18,390 nt of DNA from Pigoraptor vietnamica (taxonomy: Eukaryota; Opisthokonta; Filasterea): assembly GCA_943704525.1 (NCBI GenBank), contig CALSCQ010000304.1, forward strand, positions 1-18,390, in the 5' to 3' direction. Below the pieces are notes generated by a model. It saw only the letters and a list, made by a program, of their open reading frames with translations, made no database searches and was not told the DNA's origin. Shown here piece by piece: positions 1-7,810 of this stretch. The translations under genes and the position numbers were made by a program. Each line of letters begins with the position of its first letter. Positions within the stretch are counted from its first letter, which is position 1.

Positions 1-350
1 CCTTTCCTCTACTAACTCTATTTTGCGACCACAACTCCGCTCACACATATCTCGTTCTTTGCGTCTTTGTTCGTCTGTCTAATAAGCACAGTTTTGCGCC
101 CACATATTCTGTTTTGCACATTATTTTGTCCCTCTTTTATAAGAACAAGTCCGCGCCGGCCCCATACATCCTGTCGGTTTCGCCCATGTATTCGTTCTTC
201 GCGCCTTTGTCCCTTTATCTTGCACAACTCTAACTTACACATCTCGTTCTTCGCCTTTTATCCGTCTATCTTACAAGCACAAGTCCGAGACCGCATATCC
301 CGCTCTTCGCCCTTTGTCCGTCCATTTTGCGACCACAACTACTGTCATGT
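1..350. repeat. Degenerate pyrimidine-rich repeats
   Basis: The plus strand is rich in T and C. Loosely repeated phrases recur about every 50-60 bases: variants of CGTTCTTCGCC, TTTGTCCGTC and ACAAGCACAAGT appear near 50-100, 190-225, 245-285 and 300-330. Reading frames here have no domain or conserved composition, so I see no gene. The stretch runs into the better-defined 73-bp array on its right and may be a decayed edge of it or a separate old repeat. Confidence 0.6.
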
Positions 351-1190
351 ACGTTCAAACCAAGCCGGTGATGTCATCGTGAGCCGGTCCACACCTGCTG
401 GAAAACGTTTTGGACGAATTCGGTCATTTTGTGTGTTTTGTACAGAGTCGGCGTTCTCGAACCCGTCGACTCGCTGGAAAAGTTTTGCGCGATTTTTAAT
501 CAGTCCATCCGCTGCAGGGGGAAAATTTTGGGTAAACTCGATCGGTCGTTCTTTTTGCAGAACCCTGTCGGCGATCGTCATATGGCCCCCCGCTGGAAAG
601 AGTTTTGGGCAGACTCGGTCGTTCCTTATATCGGACCGAGTCTGCGTTCGTTGAAACCGGTCCGCCCGCCGGAAAACGTTTTGGGCAGATTCGGTCGTCC
701 TTTTTTCTTGGACATGGTCGGCGATCGTGAACCGGTCCACCGCCGGAAAAAGTTTCAAGCAACTCGGTCGTCTTCTTTTTTACACATCCCAGACGGCGTT
801 CGTGAAACGGTCCCGCCCGCTGGAAAAAGTTTTGTGCAGAATCGGTCGTTCTTTCCATTCGACTCGGTCGGGACGCGTGAACCGGTCCGCCCGCTGGAAA
901 AATGTTTTGAGCAACTCGGTCGTTCTTTTTACGCAGCCCAAACGGCGTTCGTGCGCCGGTCCCCCTGCTGGAAAAGGGATTTATGCAGAACTCGATCGTT
1001 CTTTCCACTCGACTCAGTCGGCATATTCGTGAACCGGTCCGTCGGGTCGAGAATATTTTGTGGATTTTTTTCCAGTTGTTCTTCTATTCTGGATCCGACC
1101 TGCGATCGGAAACTGGCCCCACCCGCGGATATAGTTTTGCTCCAACTCACTCGTTCCTCTATTTTCGGACCTGACCGGCGATCAAAAGAC
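350..1190. repeat. Diverged left part of the ~73-bp minisatellite
   Basis: These are degenerate copies of the unit that fills 1560-4650. Each copy has an A-rich block, GTTTTGGGCAGA-like, then CTCGGTCGTTCTTTT, then a variable GTCGGCGATCGTGAACCGGT block, then CCCGCTGGAAA. Copies here differ from each other more than copies in the centre of the array. Several frames lack stop codons over 500-800 nt on both strands (for example 429-1226 plus), but the same peptide words appear in different frames of successive units, so I do not call a protein. Confidence 0.8.
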
Positions 1191-1560
1191 CAGTTTGCGC
1201 AAAATAGACCAGTTCGCCCCCAATAGAGCAGTTTGCGCCAAATTCACAAGTTCGGACCGAATGGCCAAGGTTGTTTTAAATAACCCAGTTTGCGCCAAAT
1301 AGACAAGTCCGCGCCCAATAGACCAGTTCGCGCCAAGTGGCCTTGTTTGCGCCAAATAGACAAGTCCGTGTCCAACGGACTAGTTTGCGCCAAATAGACA
1401 AAGTTCGCGCCAAATAGACAAAGTTCGCGCCAAATAGACATGTCTGCTCCAGGCAAAGTTCGCGCCAAACAGACACGTCCGCGCCCAATAGACCAGTTTG
1501 CGCCAGATAGACAAGCCCACCCGAAATAGACAAGTCCGCGCCAAAAAGACAAGTTTTTTA
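1190..1560. repeat. Short-unit (20-23 bp) tandem array inside the larger array
   Basis: The repeat word GCGCCAAATAGACAAGTTC and close variants (CAAATAGACCAGTTTGCGC, CCCAATAGACCAGTTCGC) recur about 15 times. Two copies at 1388-1427 are exact 20-bp units, while others are stretched to 21-23 bp. The unit resembles no part of the flanking 73-bp unit, so this is a separate minisatellite enclosed by it. The minus strand stays open across much of the block (1244-1693), but only because the short unit lacks stops in that orientation. Confidence 0.85.
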
Positions 1561-4500
1561 CCGAGTGGACAAAGTTATTGTGGATCGGTTCACCCGCTGG
1601 AAATCTTTTTTCGGACAGCTTTCGGCGATCGTGATCCGTTGGAAAACGTTTTGGGCAGACTCGGCCTTTGTTTTTACAGGGCTCTGTCTGCAATCGTTCA
1701 TCAGTCCACTCACTGGAAAAAGGTTTGGGCAGACTCAGTCGGTTTTGTTTTTACGGACAGAGTCTGCAATCGTGAACCGGCCGCCACACTGGAAAAGGTT
1801 TCAGACAACTCGGTCGTTCTTTTCTCGGACAGAGTCGGCGATCGTGAATCGCTCCACCCGCAGAAAAAAGAGGTTTGCGCAAAATCGGTTGCTCTGCGAT
1901 CACGAATCAGTCCACCGGCTGGAAACGTTTCGGGCAAACTCGGTCGTTCTTTTTTCGGACCCAGCCGGAGATCGTGAACCGGTCCCCCACTGAAAAAAGT
2001 TTTGGGCAAACTCGGTCGTTCTGTTTTCGGACCCAGCCGGCGATCGCGATCCGGTCCCCCCACTGAAAAAAGTTTTGGGCAACCTCGGTCGTTCTTTTTT
2101 CACGCAACCCAGCCGGAGATCGTGAACCGGTCCGCCACTGAAAAAAGTTTTGGGCAAACTCGGTCGTTCTGTTTTCGAACCCAGCCGGCGATCGCGATCC
2201 GGTCCCCCCACTGAAAAACGTTTTGAACAAACTCGGTCGTTCTGTTTTCGGACCCAGCCGGCGATCGCGATCCGGTCCCCCCACTGAAAAACGTTTTGGG
2301 CAAACTCGGTCGTTCTTTTTTCACGCAACCCAGCCGGCGATCGTGAACCGGCCCCCCCACTGAAAAAAGTTTTGGGCAAACTCGGTCGTTCTTTTTCACG
2401 CAACCCAGCCGGAGATCGTGAACCGGCCCCCCACTGAAAAAAGATTTGGGCAAACTCGGCCGTTCTTCGTTTACACAACCCAGCCGGAGATCATGAACCG
2501 GTCCCCCGATCGCAAAACGTTTTGGGCAGACTCTGTCGTTTTTTTTCGGCACAGATTCGGCGATCGTGAACCGGTCTGCCTTCTCGACAAAGTTTTGCGC
2601 GAGACCATGTCGATCCCATCCACATGATCGCACCTAACATATATACGTTCTGTTTGCCTCGGACCCCTCCGCTGGAACAACGGTAGCGCGAATTCGGCCA
2701 TTCTTCTGTCAGACCCAGACGGCATTTGTCAACCAGTCGCTGACCCGCTGGAAAACGTTTTGCGGGGATTCGGTCGTTCTTTTCACGGACGGAGTCGGCG
2801 ATCGTGAATCGCTCCACCCGCAGGAAAAAGAGTTTCGCGCAAATTCGGTTGTTCTGGCGATCAAGCATCAGTCCACCCGCTGGAAACGTTTTGGGCAAAC
2901 TCGGTCGTTCTTTTTTCAGACCCAGCCGGCGATCGCGATCCGGTCCGCCCGCTGGAAAAAGTTTTGAGCAAACTCGGTCGTTCTTTTTTTACGCAACCCA
3001 GCAGGCGATCTCGATCCGGTCCGCCCGCTGGAAAAAGTTTTGAGCAAACCCGGTCGTTCTTTTTTTACGCAACCCAGCAGGAGATCTTGAACCGGTCCCC
3101 CACTGCAAAAAGTTTTGGGCAAACTCGGCCGTTCTTTTTTCGGACCCGGCCGGCGTTCGTAAACCAGTCCACCGTCGGAAAAAGTTTTGAGCAAACTCGG
3201 TCGTTCTTTTTGCACAACCCAGCGGGCGATCGCGATCCGGTCCCGCCACTGAAAAAAGTTTTGGGCGAACTCGGTCGTTCGTTTTTCGGACCCAGCCGGC
3301 GATCGCGATCCGGTCCGCCCGCTGGAAAAAGTTTTGAGCAAACCCGGTCGTTCTTTTTTTACGCAACCCAGCAGGAGATCTTGAACCGGTCCCCCACTGC
3401 AAAAAGTTTGGGGCAAACTCGGCCGTTCTCTTTTCGGACCCAGCCGGCGTTCGTAAACCAGTCCGCCGTCGGAAAAAGTTTTGGGCAAACTCGGTCGTCC
3501 TTTTTTTACACAACCCAGCCGGAGATCGTGAACCGGTCCCCCACTGCAAGACGTTTTGGGCAAACTCGGTCGTTCTTTTAACACAACGCAGCCGGCGATC
3601 GTGAGCCAGTCCACCACCCCAGCAAACTGTTTTGCGCAGACTCGGTCATTCATTTGTCAGACCGAGCCGGCGTTTGTGAACCGGTCCCCCACTGGAAAAA
3701 CGTTTTGGGCAAACTCGGTCGTTCTTTTTTTCGGACCCAGCCAGCGATCGTGATCCGGTCCGCCCGCTGGAAAATAGTTTTGGGCAAACTCGGTCGTTCT
3801 TTTGTCGGACGCAGCCGGCGTTCGTGAACCGGTCCCCCGCCTGAAAAAGTTTTGGGCAAACTCGGTCGTTCTTTTGTCGGACGCAGCCGGCATTCGTGAG
3901 CCGGTGCACCGACTGGAAACGTTTTGCGCAAACTCGGTCGTTCTTTTCACAGAACCTTGCCGGCGATCGTGAGCCGGTCCACCGTCCCAGGCAAAACGTT
4001 TTGCGCAGACGTGGTCGTTCTTTGGTCAGACCCAGCCGGGGTTCGGGAACCGGCCCCCCGCCTGAAAAAGTTTTGGGCAAACTCGGTCGTTCTTTTTTTC
4101 GGACCCAGCCAGCGATCGTGATCCGGTCCGCCCGCTGGAAAATAGTTTTGGGCAGACTCTGTCGTTTTCTTTTCCGCACAGATTCGGCGATCGTCAATCG
4201 GTTCACCCGCTAGAATAACGTTTTGGACAGACTCTGTCGTTCTCTTTTCCGGACAGATTCAATCGGTTCACCCGCCGGAAAACTTTTCCGGACAGATTCG
4301 ACGATCGTTAACCAGTCCACCCGCCGGAAAAAGTTTCGGGCAAACTCGGCCTTTTTTTCTCCCTGACAGACTCGGCGATCGTGAATGGGTTCACCCGCTG
4401 AGAAACGTTTTATGCAGACTTTGGCGTTCTTTTTTCTTCTGACAGATTCGGCGATCGTTAACCAGTCCACACGCCGGAAAAAGTTTTGGGCAAACTCGGT

Positions 4501-4650
4501 CTTTTTTTTTTCCCGGACCGACAATTTCGGCGATCGTGAATCGGTTCACCTGCTGAGAAACGTTTTATGCAGACTCTGTCGTTCTTTTTTTTTCGACAGA
4601 TTCGGCGATCGTTAACCAGTCCACCCACCGGAAAAAGTTTTCCGCCTTTT
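1560..4650. repeat. Main ~73-bp minisatellite array (about 40 units)
   Basis: Tandem units of about 71-77 bp lie head to tail. The unit order on the plus strand is GTTTTGGGCAAACTCGGTCG, TTCTTTTTTCGGACCCAGCC, GGCGATCGTGAACCGGTCCC, then a CCACTGGAAAAA-like end. Units are most alike between about 1900 and 4150 and decay toward both edges. Many units carry the palindrome GATCGCGATC or CGATCG in the middle. Higher-order structure is visible: near-identical multi-unit blocks recur at offsets of 294 bp (3021 and 3315), 368 bp (3732 and 4100) and 960 bp (1834 and 2794). Long stop-free frames exist on both strands, but the unit length is not a multiple of three and the peptide changes frame at every unit, which argues against coding. 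It could be subtelomeric, centromeric or plain intergenic satellite DNA; the sequence does not decide. Confidence 0.9.
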
Positions 4651-5009
4651 TTTTGACCTAGCCCGGATTTGACATTGTTTCAATGCCCCCAATTTCTTCC
4701 TTGTTTCTATTTCCTGACCAACGGAAAATTTGTCGCGCCCAAATTTCGTCCGAGTTCTCGCGTACTTCATCCGACGTCTCGCTCAATTTACGATCCAGAC
4801 ACGAATGGAAAAAAATTTGTTAAATAGGAAGGGGAAAAAAAGGTTTTGACATTCAATATATCGGTTTTCTCTTGTATTCTTAACAGTTCTGAAAAAGTTC
4901 CTGAATAGGAAATTGGCCCCCCTGCAGCCTAAAAGAGTTGCACAGGCGCATGGCCACTGTTGGTCCTGGGTTCTATTCCTGCTAACAACACCCTTCCGAC
5001 CTCCAGCGT
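4651..5009. other. AT-rich spacer with no gene seen
   Basis: Base composition changes sharply at the end of the satellite: A and T runs dominate from about 4650 to 4910. The frames here are short and show no recognisable domain or splice-supported exon. I see no tRNA-like or other structured RNA signature. Confidence 0.6.
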
Positions 5010-5295
5010 CAGTCCCTATTAAACGGACAGTCACTTGCACCGGCAGATCGCCAAACAAAATCCCGGCTGCGAGCAAAACGTCGCGTGCGCGCGCGCTTGT
5101 CGTTGCGTTAAAAAAAAAAAAAGATCACCACTGGCGTAAAAAATTGCGGCACGGTCCCAATTAATTAAACGGCCGGCAATCACTTGCCGATCGCAACAAA
5201 AAGTCGGGCCCGGCCGCGTGTAAAACGTCGCGTGCGCGTGCGCTTCTCGTTGCGTTAAAAAAAAAAAAGATCACCACTGGTGTAAAAAATTACAA
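5010..5295. repeat. Two-copy 146-bp tandem duplication
   Basis: The word ATTAAACGG at 5018-5026 recurs at 5164-5172, and GATCACCACTGG at 5123-5134 recurs at 5269-5280, both at an offset of exactly 146. Between them the two copies share AAAACGTCGCGTGCGCG, CGTTGCGTT and a run of about 12-13 A. The proximal parts have diverged, whereas the A-run end is nearly identical. No coding frame spans both copies. The duplication lies just downstream of the sirtuin gene, which is on the minus strand. Confidence 0.85.
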
Positions 5296-5462
5296 CGCCT
5301 CGCTCGTTCATCGTAATCTTTTTGTGCCCAAATGATGATCATTGAGACTCGTCCATTGCATTTTGGGTGCCAATCCCGGCGTTCCAACTCGGCGGGATTA
5401 GATGCCTATTTAATATGGCTAAGACAAGAGACGCACTCTATCATAGTTGTACAATCACGGCA

Positions 5463-6326
5463 TCAGCACTTACTTTCAACGCGAGCGGCGGATGCGCTCA
5501 GTCGTTGGAACGCCGCCTCGCAGTCGCCCTCGTACAGGACGTCCCTGTAATTCCACGGGCGTCCAAAGGCAAACTTTTTTGGCTTCCGCGAGACGCTCTC
5601 CTTCCAGTCGGCCAGCAGCGACGGCGGGCACTCGTTGTTGATGTAGAGGCGGGGCACGTGGCGGCACAGCACGCGCGGGATGGACGCCACAGGCTCCGTG
5701 GTGAGCGTCGTACCCGCGATTATCAACACTGCCGGCTGCCTGCTCGCGTCCGCCACATCAGCCCGAATCTGGGCCGCGCTGACCCGGACGGTTTCGCTGT
5801 AGAGCACAATGCCGCCGTCGTCAAGCACGGATCCGTGCGGCTGGACCACCAGTTCGCTCGGTAAGCCGGCAATTTTCTCCAATCCGTCCACGTTCTGCGT
5901 GTACACACGCCGGAGCTTGCCGGCCGAGTGCAGGTCGCGCAAAAACCGGTGGGCCGCCGGCAGCCATTCTTGGCGGGCAATTTGCTCGACCGACTCCCTC
6001 AGCGCCGACTGGAAGCGCGCGAGCGACTCGGGGTGCGTCTGCCTGCTGGAACTGTCAAACAAATGCTGGGCACTGCACCCGTACCGATCGGTGAAGGTGG
6101 CGTCGTTGTAAGCGCCGGTTGCCAAGCGAAAGTCCTGGATGCCCGCCGGAGTGCTGACGCCCGCCCCAAACAGGCAGACGACCGAGCTGGGCCCGCAATT
6201 GGCAATCAGCTCGCAGACTCCGTCGAACGTCACCGAGGGCAGCCGCTGGTACCACTCCTTGCGGCGCGCAGCCCACGCGGCCGCATTCTCCCTAAACTCT
6301 GTGCGAGTGTCCGCCATTCGCTCCAT
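5463..6326 (-). CDS. Sirtuin (Sir2-like NAD-dependent protein deacylase) lacking the zinc ribbon
   Basis: The 287-aa product is recognised by the sirtuin NAD-binding signature GAGVSTPAGIQDFR (residues 54-67), YTQNVDGLE (142-150, normally TQNIDxLE), the catalytic histidine in HGS (His164), GTTL (205-208, normally GTSL) and a late NN pair (230-231). Sirtuins transfer acyl groups from lysine to ADP-ribose of NAD. The usual module of four zinc-binding cysteines between the catalytic His and the FGE-like strand is missing: only about seven residues separate His164 from GIVLYSETV (172-180). Family members normally have a ribbon of several tens of residues there. A Q replaces the usual P in GIPDFR. 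The first ATG in the frame is at 6326, with A at -3 and G at +4; a stop-free GTG stretch upstream is ignored. The frame ends in GTAAGTGCTGA, so the last three codons may be a donor site and a short C-terminal exon could follow. The stop at 5463 is therefore less sure than the body. The next gene upstream lies about 250 nt away on the same strand. Confidence 0.92.
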   Translation of the reverse strand: MERMADTRTEFRENAAAWAARRKEWYQRLPSVTFDGVCELIANCGPSSVVCLFGAGVSTPAGIQDFRLATGAYNDATFTDRYGCSAQHLFDSSSRQTHPESLARFQSALRESVEQIARQEWLPAAHRFLRDLHSAGKLRRVYTQNVDGLEKIAGLPSELVVQPHGSVLDDGGIVLYSETVRVSAAQIRADVADASRQPAVLIIAGTTLTTEPVASIPRVLCRHVPRLYINNECPPSLLADWKESVSRKPKKFAFGRPWNYRDVLYEGDCEAAFQRLSASAARVESKC

Positions 6327-6577
6327 TTTCAGCACCGATTCAGCACACACAGAGGTAGGTGTGGGGGCTTGAAAGCGGGTGCGGTCAATTTTTTCCCTCC
6401 TGGGGCTTGGTTCATAGCAAATGCATTGGGGTGCCTTGCCCAGTCAGTCAAAGGGACTCGAGTGCTTAGAGAATGTCCACGAAACTAATTTCGTGATATA
6501 CAAGCCTGAACGCGCTCGAAGAGCGCCGACAGACACCGTGGTGAGCGGCGGACATGCTCCTGGGATTTTGGCACTGG
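6327..6577. other. Intergenic spacer between the GNAT-like and sirtuin genes
   Basis: This 251-nt gap must hold the 3' end of the acetyltransferase-like gene and the promoter and leader of the sirtuin, unless the two are co-transcribed. I see no AATAAA hexamer on the minus strand and no convincing TATA element. The region just upstream of the sirtuin ATG on the minus strand has a purine-rich GGAGGGAAAAAATTG block. Confidence 0.4.
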
Positions 6578-7135
6578 CTAAATGTACATTTTCATTCTGT
6601 GCAACGTGTCGGGATCGGTTTCCCTGTCGCTGGCCGTCGAATCCTCGTCAACGAGAGTAAATCCAAACTGGGGTTAAATCCAAACTGGTAGAACGGTATT
6701 GCGCTTTCAACGGCGCGAAAGAATATTTTGCGCGTTCCTTTGCTCCTCGCCGGCAACGTCGAGAAGTTCTTGAAGCAGCCTTCTTCCCAAGCCAGTGGAC
6801 AGCTCGTGAGAACAGAGGACGTGCATGACGACGGTGCTGTCCAAGGTGATCGAGTACAAGCAAAATGCACAGGGCCTGTTGCCTTCTGCAAGGTTCTGCG
6901 CCGCCGCTCTGTATTGCTCCGTATGAAAGACTGCAATGCCAAACTCAAAGTGGGCAAACGATTCGGCGAGGTATGATGATGAAATATTGCCGCGACAGTT
7001 TCTCTTGGCATATTTTCTAACTCGCGCGACGATCTCATCCTCGGTCGATTCAAAGTGCGTGAACACATAGTCTTGATCGAAACGGACAAGGCCATCCCTC
7101 GTCAGCGGTATCCGAAAACCGCGCCTTGCCGCCAT
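6578..7135 (-). pseudogene. GNAT-family N-acetyltransferase-like gene with two frame breaks
   Basis: The frame from the ATG at 7135 reads through a plausible GNAT fold: a central strand with YSITLDSTVVMHVL, then a degenerate acetyl-CoA loop HELSTGLGRRLLQELL (the family has R/QxxGxG/A). It stops at about 6707. The next expected GNAT motif, AVESAIPFYQFGF (family pattern A..FY...GF), continues immediately in a frame shifted by one extra base near 6715-6735. Directly after it, TAAATCCAAACTGG (plus strand) is duplicated at 6658-6671 and 6675-6688, period 17. Skipping one copy returns reading to the original frame, which gives TLVDEDSTASDRETDPD and ends at a TAG at 6578-6580. One inserted base plus 17 adds up to 18, so the outer parts share a frame. 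No donor or acceptor matching the neighbours' splice sites explains the shift. It may be a recent pseudogene or an assembly error in one position; acetyl-CoA-dependent acylation of a protein or small molecule is the family role, but the substrate is unknown. Confidence 0.6.
6658..6691. repeat. 17-bp tandem duplication inside the GNAT-like gene
   Basis: TAAATCCAAACTGG occurs at 6658-6671 and again at 6675-6688, separated by three bases, giving a 17-bp period. It lies exactly where the FYQFGF motif of the acetyltransferase-like protein is encoded, so the motif is partly encoded twice in different frames. Confidence 0.9.
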
Positions 7136-7167
7136 CAGCAGACTGGTGCGGTGGGCCAGGGATACAT
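7135..7167 (-). promoter_or_regulatory. Possible 10-codon upstream ORF overlapping the GNAT-like start (TGATG)
   Basis: On the minus strand an ATG at 7167 opens a frame MYPWPTAPVC whose stop TGA shares two bases with the ATG at 7135. If transcription starts upstream of 7167 this would be a start-stop-overlapping upstream ORF, a layout known to permit reinitiation. The A/T-rich AAAAGATAAATATG just before it could instead be a TATA-like element, in which case the short frame may not be in the transcript. Confidence 0.3.
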
Positions 7168-7290
7168 ATTTATCTTTTCAGTTCTAGAAAATAACTGCGA
7201 AGGTCGGGCGGTAGGACGATGGAAGAGGCAGCAGATCCCGCGCGATTTGTTCTTCGCACGCCGAAATCGTTGTCCGAAGTTGCAAAAAGT
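7136..7290. other. Upstream region of the GNAT-like gene
   Basis: On the minus strand this holds the presumed promoter and leader of the acetyltransferase-like gene, including the AT-rich GATAAATATGTATCC at about 7161-7175. Nothing else is recognisable. The G-rich repeats begin to its right. Confidence 0.35.
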
Positions 7291-7810
7291 CTGACTTGTC
7301 TATAACTGTTTATGGCGGGTGGGTTTAGGTACGTCGCAAAAGACTTGTTTATAATTGTTTAGGGTGGGTGGTGATTTAATTAGATAAGTCGCAAAAGACT
7401 GACTTGTCTATAACTGTTTATGGCGGGTGGTTTAGGTAAGTCGCAAAAACTTGTCTATAGTAAGACTGACTATAATTGTTTAGGGCGGGCGGTGATTAGA
7501 TAAGCAATAAATAGGTAACATCAACCTTTGTAAGACTGACAATAATGTTTAGGGTGGGTGGGGTTTTGTTGGTCGCAATAGGTAAGGCCCGAAACGTTTT
7601 AAGACTGATTGTAGGGCGGGGCGAGTCAAGGTGGGATTTGGTAAGTCGGAATAGGTAAGGCCAAACGTTTTAAGACTGATTTTAGGGCGGGCGAGGTGGG
7701 ATTTGGTAAGTCGCAATAGGTAAGGCCAAACGTTTTAAGACTGATTAATTGTTTAGGGCGGGGCGAGGTGGGGTTGGTAAGTCGGAATAGGTAATATCAG
7801 CCTTTGTAAG
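7290..7810. repeat. G-rich degenerate tandem repeat (~8 units, 55-75 bp)
   Basis: Each unit contains, in order on the plus strand, an AAGACTGA or GACTTGTCTATAA block, then ATTGTTTAGGGTGGGTGG or a GGGCGGG variant, then GGTAAGTCGCAATAGGTAA. The later units add GGCCAAACGTTTTAAGACTG. Copies are recognisable near 7300, 7350, 7410, 7470, 7540, 7605, 7675 and 7750. G-runs of three to four repeat several times per unit, so the plus strand could form G-quadruplexes. There is no coding potential beyond chance. Confidence 0.8.

Noticed and set aside
429-1226. Plus-strand 265-codon open frame, and similar long frames in 345-4524 on both strands
   Set aside because: They lie in the ~73-bp repeat; the same nucleotide unit is read in rotating frames and no domain or splice structure is present.
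350-4650. CRISPR-like array (regular repeats)
   Set aside because: Units are contiguous and similar along their whole length with no unique spacers, and the surrounding genes are eukaryotic.
5928-6488. Plus-strand 186-codon frame and other frames opposite the sirtuin
   Set aside because: They are antisense shadows of a GC-rich coding frame; the minus strand carries all sirtuin motifs in order.
6707-7135. An intact 142-aa acetyltransferase ending at 6707
   Set aside because: It would end before the FY..GF motif that follows immediately in another frame, so a frame break is the better reading.
7350-7780. Internal telomere tract suggested by TTTAGGG words
   Set aside because: The heptamers are single words within 55-75-bp units, not tandem telomeric repeats.
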